Assembly: GCA_913058255.1 (NCBI GenBank) | Contig: CAJXQU010000009.1 | Coordinates: 1 to 64,000, forward strand | Source of the DNA: an uncultured Pseudomonadota bacterium | GTDB taxonomy: Bacteria > Pseudomonadota > Gammaproteobacteria > CAJXQU01 | Reading direction: 5' to 3' | Length of the DNA: 64,000 bases | Part shown: piece after piece, positions 50,661-61,960 of the stretch | Numbering within the stretch: the stretch's first letter is position 1 | Layout: the number at the start of each line of letters is the position of its first letter | The notes under the pieces: model-generated | The model's database searches: none | What the model was told of the DNA's origin: nothing | The model's input: the letters and a program-made list of their open reading frames with translations, nothing else | Translations under genes and position numbers: made by a program

Positions 50661-51575
50661 ATGAAAACAGGATTTATTTTTCCGGGACAAGGCTCCCAAT
50701 CCGTTGGAATGTTGGCTGATCTGGCTGAATCATTCGATGTTGTTATTCAAACGTTTGCACAAGCCTCTGAAGTCTTAGGTTATGATCTTTGGAAAGTCGT
50801 ATCAGAAGGTCCTGATACCGAACTTAATAAAACAGAATGCACCCAACCAGCCCTATTAACCGCTGGTGTGGCTGTTTACCGAGTATTAAAAGATAAAGCT
50901 GCAACGCCTTCTATTATGGCTGGACACAGCCTCGGTGAATATACGGCTTTAGTGTGTGCTGAAGCATTAGCATTTACTGATGCTGTCTCGCTCGTCGCAG
51001 ATCGAGGTCGCTTTATGCAAGAAGCTGCTCCGGCTGGAGCAGGGGCAATGGCCGCTATCTTAGGTCTAGATGACGATGTCGTCGAGCAGGTTTGTGCATC
51101 TACAGAGTCAGGTATTGTTTCTTGTGCTAACTACAATTCTCCAGGACAGATTGTCATTGCTGGCGAGCATGCAGCGGTTGAAGTCGCTATTGAAGCGTTG
51201 AAAGAAGCCGGTGCTAAACGTGCGTTGATGCTGCCTGTCAGTGTTCCTTCGCACTGCTCTCTAATGAAACCCGCAGCGGATGCATTAGCAGAACGTCTAT
51301 TTGCAATTGAAGTGAAATCACCGACGGTACGAGTCATACATAATGTTGATGCTCAAACACACTCTGAGCCAACCGAGATTAAACAAGTACTCATAGAACA
51401 ACTCTATAAACCTGTGCGTTGGGTTGATGTGATGACGGTTATGTCGGCACAATCAGATCAAGTTATAGAGAGTGGGCCAGGTAAAGTACTTGCTGGGTTA
51501 TGTAAACGAATTGATCGAAAACTTACCTGTTTACCCGTATACGACCCTTCATCATTGGAGAAAGCACTCACATGA
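50661..51575 (+). CDS. fabD: Malonyl-CoA:ACP transacylase
   Basis: FIFPGQGSQSVGML; MAGHSLGEYTALVCA. Confidence 0.97.
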   Translation: MKTGFIFPGQGSQSVGMLADLAESFDVVIQTFAQASEVLGYDLWKVVSEGPDTELNKTECTQPALLTAGVAVYRVLKDKAATPSIMAGHSLGEYTALVCAEALAFTDAVSLVADRGRFMQEAAPAGAGAMAAILGLDDDVVEQVCASTESGIVSCANYNSPGQIVIAGEHAAVEVAIEALKEAGAKRALMLPVSVPSHCSLMKPAADALAERLFAIEVKSPTVRVIHNVDAQTHSEPTEIKQVLIEQLYKPVRWVDVMTVMSAQSDQVIESGPGKVLAGLCKRIDRKLTCLPVYDPSSLEKALT

Positions 51576-52315
51576 AATTAGAAAATCAAACCGCATTAGT
51601 CACAGGGGCAACCCGTGGTATTGGCCAAGCAATTATGTTGGAACTGGCTAAAGAGGGTGCATATGTTATAGGAACTGCAACTTCAGAAAAAGGTTTGGAA
51701 ACAATTAGTAACACTATGAAAGAGAACGAGATAGATGGCATGGCTTTAGAGCTTAACGTTGCCGATTCTACCTCAGTTAGCACGATGATTAAAATATTAG
51801 CTGACAATGATAAAACACCATCTATACTCGTCAACAATGCTGGTGTTACGCGTGATAATTTGCTTATGCGTATGAAAGATGAGGAGTGGGACTCTGTCAT
51901 TGAAACTAATTTGACCTCGATTTTTCGCATGAGCAAAGCCTTTTTACGCGGCATGATGAAAGCTAAATATGGACGGATTATTAATATTGGTTCCGTCGTA
52001 GGCTTAACCGGGAATCCAGGTCAAACTAACTATTGTGCAGCAAAAGCTGGCATGGTCGGCTTCACTAAATCGATGGCTCAAGAAATAGGCTCTCGCGGTA
52101 TTACGGTTAATCTCGTTGCTCCAGGCTTTATTGAAACAGATATGACGAATGAGCTTGAAAAAAATCATATAGACTCTATGTTAAACAGCATACCTGTTGG
52201 ACGACTTGGAAATGTAAAAGATATTGCAAATGCTGTATCTTTTTTAGCCTCTGAAGAGGCGGGTTATATTACAGGAGAAACATTGAATGTTAACGGTGGA
52301 ATGTATATGCCATAA
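51572..52315 (+). CDS. fabG: 3-oxoacyl-ACP reductase
   Basis: ALVTGATRGIGQAI; LVNNAGVTRDNLLMRM; YCAAKAGMVGFTKS. Confidence 0.97.
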   Translation: MKLENQTALVTGATRGIGQAIMLELAKEGAYVIGTATSEKGLETISNTMKENEIDGMALELNVADSTSVSTMIKILADNDKTPSILVNNAGVTRDNLLMRMKDEEWDSVIETNLTSIFRMSKAFLRGMMKAKYGRIINIGSVVGLTGNPGQTNYCAAKAGMVGFTKSMAQEIGSRGITVNLVAPGFIETDMTNELEKNHIDSMLNSIPVGRLGNVKDIANAVSFLASEEAGYITGETLNVNGGMYMP

Positions 52316-52453
52316 ATCAGTTAACTGTTTGTTATATAAGAAAAATATATTTATATGCTATTTAATCACTTGCAACTTGGCACAAAATCAATAAACTATG
52401 CAGCGCACGTAATCACTGATTACGTATAGTTTTAAATTGGAGGAGTTTCCACA

Positions 52454-52690
52454 ATGAGTAGTATAGAAGAAAGAGTCAAAAAAATCGTAGTTGAGCAACT
52501 CGGAGTAAAGGAAGATGAAGTTACAAATGAAGCTTCCTTCGTTGATGATTTAGGCGCAGACTCACTCGACACGGTCGAATTAGTTATGGCTCTTGAAGAA
52601 GAATTCAAAACCGAAATTCCTGATGAGGAAGCAGAAAATATCACAACAGTTCAATTAGCTGTGGATTATATTAACGCTAACGCTAGTTAA
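52454..52690 (+). CDS. acpP: Acyl carrier protein
   Basis: [22 protein letters not shown]...[21 protein letters not shown]. Confidence 0.99.
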   Translation: MSSIEERVKKIVVEQLGVKEDEVTNEASFVDDLGADSLDTVELVMALEEEFKTEIPDEEAENITTVQLAVDYINANAS

Positions 52691-52715
52691 GGGTTAGAGT
52701 TCTGCAAGACATTAT

Positions 52716-52750
52716 AAAGGCCGTGTCATTTTGGATGACACGGCCTTTTT
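52716..52750 (+). terminator. Rho-independent terminator after acpP
   Basis: AAAGGCCGTGTCAT TTTGG ATGACACGGCCTTTTT. Confidence 0.93.
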
Positions 52751-52886
52751 CATTTTCTGATAAAATTCACATAAGAAGTCATCAATGGATCGATGATCTA
52801 AATATAATTAGTAATCTCTGATCGAGTTTTCTCTAACTGGAACGGATTTCAGTGAAGAAATAAACTCCATCAATGACAAAATTATC

Positions 52887-54125
52887 ATGAGTAAAAAACG
52901 CGTAGTAGTCACTGGTACTGGTCTTGTAACTCCTGTGGGGAACACTGTAGAAGCTGCTTGGGAATCGATACAAGCAGGCAACAGTGGGATTGCTCCGATC
53001 ACAACATTTGATGTTTCGGAATACTCCACTCGCTTTAGTGGCGCGATCAAAGATTTTGATATCACTGAATATATATCTAAAAAAGAAGCTCGCAAAATGG
53101 ATATCTTTATCCATTATGGTATGGCAGCAGGCATTCAAGCATTTAACGATTCAGGCATAGAAGTTACTGAAGAAAATGCACCACGCATTGGTGTTTCAGT
53201 AGGCTCGGGTATTGGTGGTTTACTAGGAATTGAAACCAGTAGAGATACGATTGTTAATCGTGGACCAAAACGAATTTCTCCATTTTATATTCCTAGTAGT
53301 ATCATCAATATGATCTCCGGTAATTTGTCTGTACACCTTGGTTTACAGGGACCGAATTACGCAATAGTGACTGCTTGTGCTACAGGCACGCATGCTATTG
53401 GTGATGCAGCGCGCTTGATTGAATACGGTGATGCAGATGTGATGATTGCTGGTGGTGCTGAAATGGCAACTACTTCGACTGGACTGGCAGGTTTTGCTGC
53501 TGCTCGTGCATTATCCTCAAGAAATGATGATCCAGAAGCAGCGAGTCGCCCTTGGGATAAAGATCGTGATGGTTTTGTGCTGGGTGACGGTGCTGGTGTG
53601 ATGGTTTTAGAAGAGTATGAACATGCTAAAGCACGCGGTGCAAAAATTTATGCTGAATTAATCGGCTCAGGAATGAGTGGCGATGCTTATCATATGACTG
53701 CACCTTCTGTCGGTGGTGAAGGTGCTGCACGTTGTATGGTCAATGCATTGAGTAATGCGGGTGTCAATGCCGATGAAATTGATTATATCAATGCTCACGG
53801 CACTTCAACGCCTGCAGGTGATGTTGCCGAGACGATGGCTGTGAAATCTGTCTGTGGTGATCACGCTTATAAGCTTGCTATGAGCTCTACAAAATCAATG
53901 ATCGGACATGCGCTCGGCGCTGCTGGTGGTATGGAAGCTGTTTTTGTAGCGCTTGCCCTTAGAGATCAAGTTGCTCCACCAACCATTAACTATACAACCC
54001 CTGATCCAGACTGTGATCTTGATTATGTACCTAACGAATCAAGAGCAATGAAAATTGATATTGCACTATCAAACTCGTTTGGTTTTGGTGGCACAAACGG
54101 AACCTTAGTTTTTAGGAAAGTTTAA
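52887..54125 (+). CDS. fabF: Beta-ketoacyl-ACP synthase II
   Basis: [58 protein letters not shown]. Confidence 0.97.
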   Translation: MSKKRVVVTGTGLVTPVGNTVEAAWESIQAGNSGIAPITTFDVSEYSTRFSGAIKDFDITEYISKKEARKMDIFIHYGMAAGIQAFNDSGIEVTEENAPRIGVSVGSGIGGLLGIETSRDTIVNRGPKRISPFYIPSSIINMISGNLSVHLGLQGPNYAIVTACATGTHAIGDAARLIEYGDADVMIAGGAEMATTSTGLAGFAAARALSSRNDDPEAASRPWDKDRDGFVLGDGAGVMVLEEYEHAKARGAKIYAELIGSGMSGDAYHMTAPSVGGEGAARCMVNALSNAGVNADEIDYINAHGTSTPAGDVAETMAVKSVCGDHAYKLAMSSTKSMIGHALGAAGGMEAVFVALALRDQVAPPTINYTTPDPDCDLDYVPNESRAMKIDIALSNSFGFGGTNGTLVFRKV

Positions 54126-54147
54126 ACTACAGAAAACAAACTTATCT

Positions 54148-54993
54148 ATGCACTCTGCTGAAACAAAAAATACTGTTCTGGTTAATGGTGAGATCACCGC
54201 CGATATTTCTGTACACGACCGTGGCTTACAATATGGCCACGGCTTGTTTGAAACTATCGCAATCAAAGATGGTGAACTCAAATATTGGGATCAGCACATG
54301 GCTCGTCTCATTGATGGTTGTGCTAGATTACTCATAAAATCCCCTGATATTTCCTTATTGTTGAAAGAAGCATTGGTCTTAATGGCAGATGTTGAAGGTA
54401 AAGCTGTTTTAAAGATAATCTATACTTCTGGGGGGGAGGGCCGTGGTTATAAATCACCAGAAAAGATGACTCCGAACCGAATTCTTAGCTGTTCAGATTG
54501 GCCAAATTATCCAGAAGAAAACTTCCAGTCAGGAGTTACTGTACGACTTTGTGAAACCCGTCTCGGCATAAATTCATCTCTCGCAGGAATCAAACATTTA
54601 AACAGACTTGAACAGGTTCTTGCACGCTCAGAGTGGAGCGATCCCGACATCGCTGAAGGTTTAATGCTTGATCAGCAAGGGTTATTAAAAGAGGCAACGA
54701 TGAGCAATGTCTTCTTTGTCAAAGATAATACACTTTGCACACCTGATCTGACTCAGAGCGGTGTTGCGGGAATTATGCGAAAAGTTGTTTTGGATCAAGC
54801 AGAAAATTTGGCTATTCGTACCTATATTGACGACTTTACACCGGCTGATATTTTTCAAGCCGATGAGGTTTTTTTAACCAATAGCTTGATCGAAATTTGG
54901 CCGATTAAAAAAATCCTGTCGGAAGAGACGATAAACTTGACTCAGCCTAAAACAATAACAACAAAATTAATAAATAAGATAAGGGAAGCGTAG
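54148..54993 (+). CDS. pabC: Aminodeoxychorismate lyase
   Basis: VLVNGEITADISVHDRGLQYGHGLFETIA; between fabF and mltG. Confidence 0.92.
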   Translation: MHSAETKNTVLVNGEITADISVHDRGLQYGHGLFETIAIKDGELKYWDQHMARLIDGCARLLIKSPDISLLLKEALVLMADVEGKAVLKIIYTSGGEGRGYKSPEKMTPNRILSCSDWPNYPEENFQSGVTVRLCETRLGINSSLAGIKHLNRLEQVLARSEWSDPDIAEGLMLDQQGLLKEATMSNVFFVKDNTLCTPDLTQSGVAGIMRKVVLDQAENLAIRTYIDDFTPADIFQADEVFLTNSLIEIWPIKKILSEETINLTQPKTITTKLINKIREA

Positions 54994-54996
54994 CGT

Positions 54997-56001
54997 ATGT
55001 TGAAGCTGTTGGTTTCAAGCATTTTTAGTGTCTTATTTGCAGGCGTGATCTACGCTGCGTGGCTCTATGTCGATATGCAAAAGACGTTAGATGAGCCGAT
55101 GGCTTTAAAAGAAAACACGGTGATTTTTACAGTGAAACCTGGCGATAATATGAAAGTTATTTCTCAGCGTTTAAATAAAAGCCAAGCCTACGAGCACCCT
55201 GAACTTCTACGACTTACTGCAAAAATGCGCAAACTGGATAGCCGAGTTCATGCGGGTGAATATGAACTTAAACAAGGTATGACACCCAATGATTTTCTAA
55301 CCCTCGTTACCCAGGGCAAGGTTGTTCAACATAGTATTATTTTGGTTGAAGGGCTGACGTTTAGACAATACCTAAGTAAGTTAGCGGCTCAAGATGATCT
55401 GAAAAAAGAATTGACCGGTTTAACGGACGAGCAAATCATGACAAAGCTCGGTAAAGCTGGCGAGCACCCTGAAGGGCGTTTTTTCCCGGATAATTATTTT
55501 TATACGATTGGAACGAGTGATTTAGATATTCTAAACCGCGCTTATGTGGCAATGGAAACTACTTTAGAACAGTTATGGGAAAAGCGTGAAAAAGATTTGC
55601 CGTATAAAACACCTTACGAAGCATTAATAATGGCGTCAATCGTAGAAAAGGAGACTGGCAAAGCTGAAGAGCGGCCAACCATCGCTGGTGTCTTTGTTAG
55701 ACGACTTAGAAAAGATATGAAACTGCAAACAGATCCCACAGTAATTTACGGAATTGGCCCAGAATTTGACGGTAATATTACACGTAAACATTTACGAACA
55801 GATACGCCATACAACACGTATACACGAAAAGGTTTACCGCCTAGCCCTATTGCGATGCTTGGTTCTGCTTCTCTTGAGGCAGCACTACACCCAGCAAAAG
55901 GTGACTCGCTTTATTTTGTTGCTAAAGGTGACGGCAGCCATTATTTCTCTGCCACGTATAAAGAACATAATAATGCCGTTACAAAGTACCAATTGAGATA
56001 G
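54997..56001 (+). CDS. mltG: Endolytic transglycosylase MltG
   Basis: ASIVEKETGKAEERPTIAGVFVRRLRKDMKLQTDPTVIYG; YNTYTRKGLPPSPIA. Confidence 0.96.
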   Translation: MLKLLVSSIFSVLFAGVIYAAWLYVDMQKTLDEPMALKENTVIFTVKPGDNMKVISQRLNKSQAYEHPELLRLTAKMRKLDSRVHAGEYELKQGMTPNDFLTLVTQGKVVQHSIILVEGLTFRQYLSKLAAQDDLKKELTGLTDEQIMTKLGKAGEHPEGRFFPDNYFYTIGTSDLDILNRAYVAMETTLEQLWEKREKDLPYKTPYEALIMASIVEKETGKAEERPTIAGVFVRRLRKDMKLQTDPTVIYGIGPEFDGNITRKHLRTDTPYNTYTRKGLPPSPIAMLGSASLEAALHPAKGDSLYFVAKGDGSHYFSATYKEHNNAVTKYQLR

Positions 56002-56003
56002 TT

Positions 56004-56624
56004 ATGAGCGGAATGTTTATTACATTAGAAGGGATTGAAGGCGTCGGTAAGACGACACAGCTTGAGTTTATTGCTGAATATCTACGTACACGGGGCAGGG
56101 AGCTTGTTATCACTCGTGAACCCGGAGGTACTCTCATAGGCGAAGAAATTCGTAGCATAGTACTAGATAATAAACATACGGGGATGGCGGCTGATACAGA
56201 GCTGCTATTAATGTTTGCTGCACGCGCAGAGCATATCAATAAGGTCATTAGGCCCGCACTAGAGTCGGGTAAAGATGTGCTTTGTGATCGTTTTACAGAT
56301 GCAAGTTATGCTTACCAAGGTCTTGGCCGGAATATTCCTGCAGCAAGAATTACTCAGATGAAAGATTGGGTGTTGGGTGATTTGAAGCCCAACCTAACGA
56401 TCCTTCTGGATGCGCCAGTTGCAATAGGTTTGGAACGCGCAGCTAAACGCAGTGCAAAAGATCGTTTTGAGTCAGAAGCTTTAGATTTCTTTGAGACCGT
56501 TAGACATTGTTATTTACAAATCGCAGAAGATGAACCTGATCGTGTCAAGATTGTCGATGCTGCGGGAACACTCGAACAAGTTAAGCAGCAGGTTTTAACC
56601 ATTTTGGAACAAGAAGTTGGATAG
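56004..56624 (+). CDS. tmk: Thymidylate kinase
   Basis: FITLEGIEGVGKTTQLEFI; TREPGGTLIGEEIR; DRFTDASYAYQG. Confidence 0.97.
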   Translation: MSGMFITLEGIEGVGKTTQLEFIAEYLRTRGRELVITREPGGTLIGEEIRSIVLDNKHTGMAADTELLLMFAARAEHINKVIRPALESGKDVLCDRFTDASYAYQGLGRNIPAARITQMKDWVLGDLKPNLTILLDAPVAIGLERAAKRSAKDRFESEALDFFETVRHCYLQIAEDEPDRVKIVDAAGTLEQVKQQVLTILEQEVG

Positions 56625-57615
56625 TAATAACTTGCCAGTTTATCCGTGGCAAGTAAAACCGTGGCAACTCATTCAGTCGATGGTGACAACGGACAGATTG
56701 CCACATGCACTATTGATCTCTGGTTTGAAAGGGATGGGATTATTTGAATTTGCATCAAACTTTGCAAGTTCTATTCTCTGTGAGCAAGCCTTAGAATCCG
56801 GTGAGCAATGTCATCGTTGTTCCGCTTGTAATCTGATCAAGGCCGAAACGCATCCTGATCTACTCATCGTTGAGCCAGAAGAAGAGGGCAAGGCGATCAA
56901 AATTGATCAGATCCGAAAATTAGTTAGCTTTAGCCAATTTCAAAGTCATTATAGTAAACGTAAAGTAATCATTATTTGTCCTGCCGAGGCGATGAATACC
57001 AGTTCCGCAAATAGTCTGCTCAAGACACTCGAAGAACCGCCCGGTGATACCTTGATCATCCTTGTTAGTCAGCAACCATCAATGTTACCGATAACCGTGC
57101 GTAGTCGGTGTCAGAAAATCAAGATCTCAGCCACCTCTACAGAGGTTGAGGAATGGTTGAGTGACAAAGTAGAGCTTGAAAAAATTCAAACAGCACTGGC
57201 TTCTGGTTGTGGCCCATTATTTTTTGATGGTAAGGAAGAGCTCGATCAGTCTATTGATAGGAAAAGCTTACTAGATGACTTAGAACTAATGTCTAACAAA
57301 CAGAAAGATCCTATCGATACTGCGGAGCAATGGTCTAAAAAACAGCCACATGAGACATTTTTCTGGTTGTTAAATATCTGTCAGGATATGTTGAAATTAA
57401 GTTCCATAGATAATCCCAACCAAGCCAAACTCGTCAACCAAGACCTTTGTGAACGACTACACCAGCTAGCTAAGCAATATGAAACTAAAGGAATCTTCAA
57501 TATTTACGATAAACTATTTGAATATCATCGATTGATTTCAACGAATACAAGCGTAAAAACATCAACCATGTTCGAAGACTTAACTGTCGAATGGGTTAAT
57601 TTGAGAAGACTATAG
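56617..57615 (+). CDS. holB: DNA polymerase III delta' subunit
   Basis: PWQVKPWQLI; HALLISGLKGMGL; NSLLKTLEEPPGDTLIILVSQQPSMLPITVRSRCQ. Confidence 0.93.
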   Translation: MDSNNLPVYPWQVKPWQLIQSMVTTDRLPHALLISGLKGMGLFEFASNFASSILCEQALESGEQCHRCSACNLIKAETHPDLLIVEPEEEGKAIKIDQIRKLVSFSQFQSHYSKRKVIIICPAEAMNTSSANSLLKTLEEPPGDTLIILVSQQPSMLPITVRSRCQKIKISATSTEVEEWLSDKVELEKIQTALASGCGPLFFDGKEELDQSIDRKSLLDDLELMSNKQKDPIDTAEQWSKKQPHETFFWLLNICQDMLKLSSIDNPNQAKLVNQDLCERLHQLAKQYETKGIFNIYDKLFEYHRLISTNTSVKTSTMFEDLTVEWVNLRRL

Positions 57616-57616
57616 A

Positions 57617-57973
57617 ATGAATGCATTACCAAACAAAGGCAAACAGGGCATTTTGTCATTATCGATACGTGATAAAAGCTCGTTATATGCCTCTTATATG
57701 CCTTACATAAAGAATGGCGGCTTGTTTATACCAACCTCAAAAGGCTATAAACTAGGTGATGAAGTGTTTATGTTGCTTACTGTCATGGAAAATAAAGAGC
57801 GTGTACCTGTTGCTGGAACTGTTGTTTGGATTACACCAAAAGGCGCACAAGGTAGCAAAACACCGGGTATAGGTGTTCAGTTCAGTAACCTCGATAAGGG
57901 CGCAACACAAAAGAAAATTGAAACCGAACTATCAGGTGCGGTAGGATCTGATCGTCAAACACACACAATGTAG
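57617..57973 (+). CDS. PilZ-domain protein
   Basis: MPYIKNGGLFIPTSKGYKLGDEVFMLLTVMENKERVPVAGTVVWITPKGAQGSKTPGIGVQFSN. Confidence 0.92.
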   Translation: MNALPNKGKQGILSLSIRDKSSLYASYMPYIKNGGLFIPTSKGYKLGDEVFMLLTVMENKERVPVAGTVVWITPKGAQGSKTPGIGVQFSNLDKGATQKKIETELSGAVGSDRQTHTM

Positions 57974-58016
57974 ATCCTAAATTATTTAAGGATCACGTAA
58001 CAAGGATTCTTAAGTA

Positions 58017-58805
58017 ATGTCAGCAGTAAAACTGGTCGATTCGCACTGCCACCTTCCTATGATCAAACATGAAGAAGGTTTGGATAAAATACTTTCAAAC
58101 GCAAAAGAAGCAGGAGTAGGGCACATGCTCTGCGTTTCTGTTGATCTGGATAGTTATCCAGAAATCAAGCAGATAGCGGATCAATATGAGCATATTTATG
58201 CATCTGTCGGCGTGCATCCAAACACCGAAGTCAAAACAGAAGCCACGGTCGAAAATTTGGTTGAACTTTCACAAAACGAAGCAAAAGTCATCGCCATCGG
58301 TGAAACTGGCTTAGATTACTTTCGATCGGAAGATGAAGATCACAGCGCTCAGCAACAACGCTTTATTACACACATCAAGGCCGCCAATCAGGTTAATAAA
58401 CCCTTGATCATTCATACACGGGAAGCTGGTGACGATACCATTGCGATCATGCGTGAATATAAAGCAGATCAATGTACTGGTGTAATGCATTGTTTTGTCG
58501 ATGATTATGACATCGCAAAAAAAGCGCTGGATCTAAATTTCTACATCTCATTTTCGGGCATTGTCACATTCAAAAATGCCGCACAAGTCCAAGATGTAGC
58601 AAAAAGAATTCCATTAGATCGCTTATTGGTTGAAACCGACTCACCATATTTAGCACCTGTTCCACACCGAGGCAAAACTAACGAACCAGCCTACGTTAAG
58701 CACGTGGCAGAATTTGTTGCTGAATTACGTGGGATTTCAGTAGAAGAGGTGATCACAGCATCAACTGAAAATTTCTTTAAGTTATTCCACACGGCAAAAG
58801 TTTAA
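58017..58805 (+). CDS. TatD-family deoxyribonuclease (YcfH-like)
   Basis: LVDSHCHLPMI; AIGETGLDYFRSE; IHTREA; VETDSPYLAPVPHRGKTNEPAYV. Confidence 0.95.
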   Translation: MSAVKLVDSHCHLPMIKHEEGLDKILSNAKEAGVGHMLCVSVDLDSYPEIKQIADQYEHIYASVGVHPNTEVKTEATVENLVELSQNEAKVIAIGETGLDYFRSEDEDHSAQQQRFITHIKAANQVNKPLIIHTREAGDDTIAIMREYKADQCTGVMHCFVDDYDIAKKALDLNFYISFSGIVTFKNAAQVQDVAKRIPLDRLLVETDSPYLAPVPHRGKTNEPAYVKHVAEFVAELRGISVEEVITASTENFFKLFHTAKV

Positions 58806-59044
58806 TATAGATATTCTTTATCGAGTTACTGTGTTTAAACTTAAGTTCGCATAATGTATATTATGTTAAATTTAAGATGTGACTTAACACCCTTTTTGTA
58901 GGCTGTTTGTGTTTTAGAACAGTCCTATTGCTTTATAAACTATGAAATTCGTTTTTGGATCAATATCTTCTCAGCACTGTAATAGTTTTGATCCTGTAAC
59001 TAATTAAGGTTAACTAACGTCTTTACACGCAAACGCTTAAATCA

Positions 59045-59566
59045 TCAATTAGAAATACTCAATCGGTTATTTCTATCTCGGCTTTTGAGGATTAGTTCAT
59101 CATTGGTAACTTGAGATGGTTGTTTTGCTAGACGATCATAAAGAACTACGTTTACCGTAGCCGCTAAGTTCATACAGCCGATGGTCGGTACATAAACCAC
59201 GTCATCAGCGTGATCAATTAAGGCTTGGTTTATTGAGCCATCTTCAGGGCCAAAAATATAAAAAGCATTCTCAGGATGTTCATATTCAGGTAATGGTATC
59301 GCTCCAACTACTAGCTCTATGCACACTATTTTATTTTGTTTAGGCATGTTATCTAATAGCGAATCCACCTTAGAAATAACCACTCCTTTACTGACCTTTC
59401 GATGAGTATCAGTAGAACGAGATTGATGACTCAACGCGCGAGGATAACGTTTACCGGTATAAAAAATACGTTCGACTTGGTAGTTTCCAGCTGCGCGCAT
59501 AACTGAACCTACATTGTCTGGACTTTTGGGATTAACTAAGCCAATGGTCACTTTGGAAGAGTTCAT
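59045..59566 (-). CDS. TrmH/SPOUT-family RNA methyltransferase
   Basis: IGLVNPKSPDNVGSVMRAAGNYQVERIFY; FIFGPEDGSINQ; YVPTIGCMNLAATVNVVLYD. Confidence 0.9.
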   Translation of the reverse strand: MNSSKVTIGLVNPKSPDNVGSVMRAAGNYQVERIFYTGKRYPRALSHQSRSTDTHRKVSKGVVISKVDSLLDNMPKQNKIVCIELVVGAIPLPEYEHPENAFYIFGPEDGSINQALIDHADDVVYVPTIGCMNLAATVNVVLYDRLAKQPSQVTNDELILKSRDRNNRLSISN

Positions 59567-59809
59567 AAAAATAATGATGTGTCTAAAATAAAGAAGGCTT
59601 CATCATACTCGTTATCAGTAAAGACAGTGAGAACCATTGTTAAACTAATAGAGCTAAGGAAATAGATCTGAAAATATCTGAGGTAGTTGATAAATATATG
59701 CTAATCAATAAGAAAATATGGAAGTAAAATAAAGTTGATAGTGCCTGTCATAGGTTTAGGAAGATTTAAATCAACTGACCCTGCCCCATTGAGATATTTG
59801 AAAACCAAT

Positions 59810-60295
59810 TTATTTTCTCGACTTTGCCCATGGATCGATACCCGAATGAACAGAGCTACTTAAAGGTTTTGGCGGCTTCCGATCATTCTTCTTAGTGACA
59901 TAATGTTCACCCGAACCGGAGTTATATTCAGCCGATTTCTTAGCACGTTTTTTATGCAATCGTTCAGCATCTTCTAGACTTAGTTCAGCAGGACTTCTCG
60001 GTACATGATCGTCAGGCATAATGCGATCTCTAGGCGATAATTGATAGTTTTCATCAGAGGCTCTAGGTAAGTTTTTAAATTCATACAAATAAAAAATCTC
60101 AACCTTTTCACGTGCCCAATCTATTTTTTTGAGAAACTTGACGCTGGACTCAATGCTAGGATTGGTCTTAAAGCAATTAATATTGAGATAGGCAAAAAGA
60201 ATATCAAAACCGTAGTGATCGACCAGTTCAATCAACAAATTTTTTGAACTGACACCGTGCAACGGGTTGTTTGTGTAATTAATTTCATCATTCAT
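59810..60295 (-). CDS. VF530 (DUF2132)-like DNA-binding protein with charged C-terminal extension
   Basis: [64 protein letters not shown]. Confidence 0.8.
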   Translation of the reverse strand: MNDEINYTNNPLHGVSSKNLLIELVDHYGFDILFAYLNINCFKTNPSIESSVKFLKKIDWAREKVEIFYLYEFKNLPRASDENYQLSPRDRIMPDDHVPRSPAELSLEDAERLHKKRAKKSAEYNSGSGEHYVTKKNDRKPPKPLSSSVHSGIDPWAKSRK

Positions 60296-60572
60296 GATAG
60301 ATGTCCATCTAAGAGAGGTAAGTGTGTCGTAATGCCTTTTTGCAATTTAGTTATAATATAACACGACAAAGGCTTTACCTTTCTTTCCTATAATGTCGTG
60401 CTAGTACCGTTTAGATGATGCGCCTCGCTTAACGGGAAAGTGAGTTTAGCTATTAACTAGAGCAGCGCTGGAATGCATGGTGAGACATAGAGACAAAGTT
60501 AAAACCACTCGCTGGATAATGGTTTATAATTTGCGGCATATGAAAGAATCTCTCATGGTCTTGAGACCACAG

Positions 60573-61226
60573 TGTGTAACGGTACAATTTAGTTGGAGAC
60601 ATTGTTAGAGGTATTATTACAAGAACTAACGAGGACAACATGTCAAAGAAAATACTATCATCTGAATATAAACGTGAATGTGTGGAGCTAGTGATTGTTC
60701 ATGGACATAGACAAAAAGAAGTCGCCGCAACGATGGAGGTTGGTTTATTTTCCATTCAACGCTGGGTCACCCAATATCGAAAAGAACAATCGGGAGTCAC
60801 ACCAAAAGCAACCGCAATGACATTAGAGCAACAGCGTATTCAAGAATTAGAAAAACAAGTTAAGCAATTGCAAAGTGACAACGCTCTGCTAAAAAAAGCG
60901 TCAGCCTTCTTCGCTATGGAAATGAACAACGGCAACAAGTTGCGGTGAAACTGAAGAAGGCTGGAAACAACGTTCAGCAAATCTGTCGCTGCTTATCATT
61001 GGCACCGAGCACGTTTTATTATCGCGCTAAGCCTAAAGTCATTAATGTTGAAAAAGTAAAACTTGATGCTGCAATGAAACAAGTTCATCACGATATGGAT
61101 GCCACTTATGGTAAACGTAGAATGTTAGTAGAGCTACAATCTATGGATTTTGAGTTAGGCATTCATCGAGTAAGAACGTCAATGAAGCGGTTAAAGCTTG
61201 TCGCGAAGCGACCTAATTGGGCTTAA
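60573..61226 (+). mobile_element. Truncated IS3-family element (orfA plus 5' part of orfB)
   Basis: OrfA 60640..60948 HTH; OrfB 60945..61226 stops after SMKRLKLVAKRPNWA, lacking the DDE domain; terminal-repeat-like tgtaacggtacaatttagttggagacattgtt near 60573. Confidence 0.88.
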
Positions 61227-61246
61227 CTACTCAAAACCACCATTTC

Positions 61247-61960
61247 TTACATCCCTAAATAAGTTTTACGTACCTCATCATCTTCTCGCAAATCTTCAGC
61301 CTTACCTTCAAGCGCGACATCACCTGTCTCTAGAACATAGCCATAGTCTGCAAGTGCCAACGCAAGGCGAGCATTCTGTTCAACTAAGACAATAGTGCTA
61401 CCATGCGCGTGAATCTGTTTAATAATTCTCGCTATTTCCTGGCACATGATCGGCGATAAACCTAAGGAAGGTTCATCCATCAATATTAGTCTAGGACTAG
61501 ACATTAATGCTCGTCCCATTGCCAGCATTTGCTGTTCACCACCACTCATGGTTCCTGCAGCCTGGTTAACACGTTCTTTCAAACGCTTGAAATGTGAAAA
61601 GACAAGTTCAATATTTCTCGCCACTTCTTTCGGGTCTTTTCTTAGATAGGCTCCCATTTCAAGATTTTCCATGACAGTCATCTGCGGAAATACACGACGA
61701 CCTTCAGGAATATGGGCAATACCTATACCAGTAATCTCTTCGGGAGGGAGGTGTGTAATTGAATTGCCTTCAAAAAGCACTTCACCTGATGAGGGTCTAA
61801 CCAATCCCGAGATCATTCTCAACGTTGTACTTTTTCCCGCACCATTAGCACCAATTAAAGTAACTATATCGCCTTCTAGGACTTTAATAGAAATATCTCG
61901 AGTCGCCTCGACTTTGCCATAATGGACAGCTGTGTTTTTAAGTTCAAGCAACAATGTCAT
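61247..61960 (-). CDS. livF: Branched-chain amino acid ABC transporter ATP-binding protein LivF
   Basis: LIGANGAGKSTTLRMISGL; IAHIPEGRRVFPQMTVMENL; TMSGGEQQMLAMGRALM. Confidence 0.95.
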   Translation of the reverse strand: MTLLLELKNTAVHYGKVEATRDISIKVLEGDIVTLIGANGAGKSTTLRMISGLVRPSSGEVLFEGNSITHLPPEEITGIGIAHIPEGRRVFPQMTVMENLEMGAYLRKDPKEVARNIELVFSHFKRLKERVNQAAGTMSGGEQQMLAMGRALMSSPRLILMDEPSLGLSPIMCQEIARIIKQIHAHGSTIVLVEQNARLALALADYGYVLETGDVALEGKAEDLREDDEVRKTYLGM

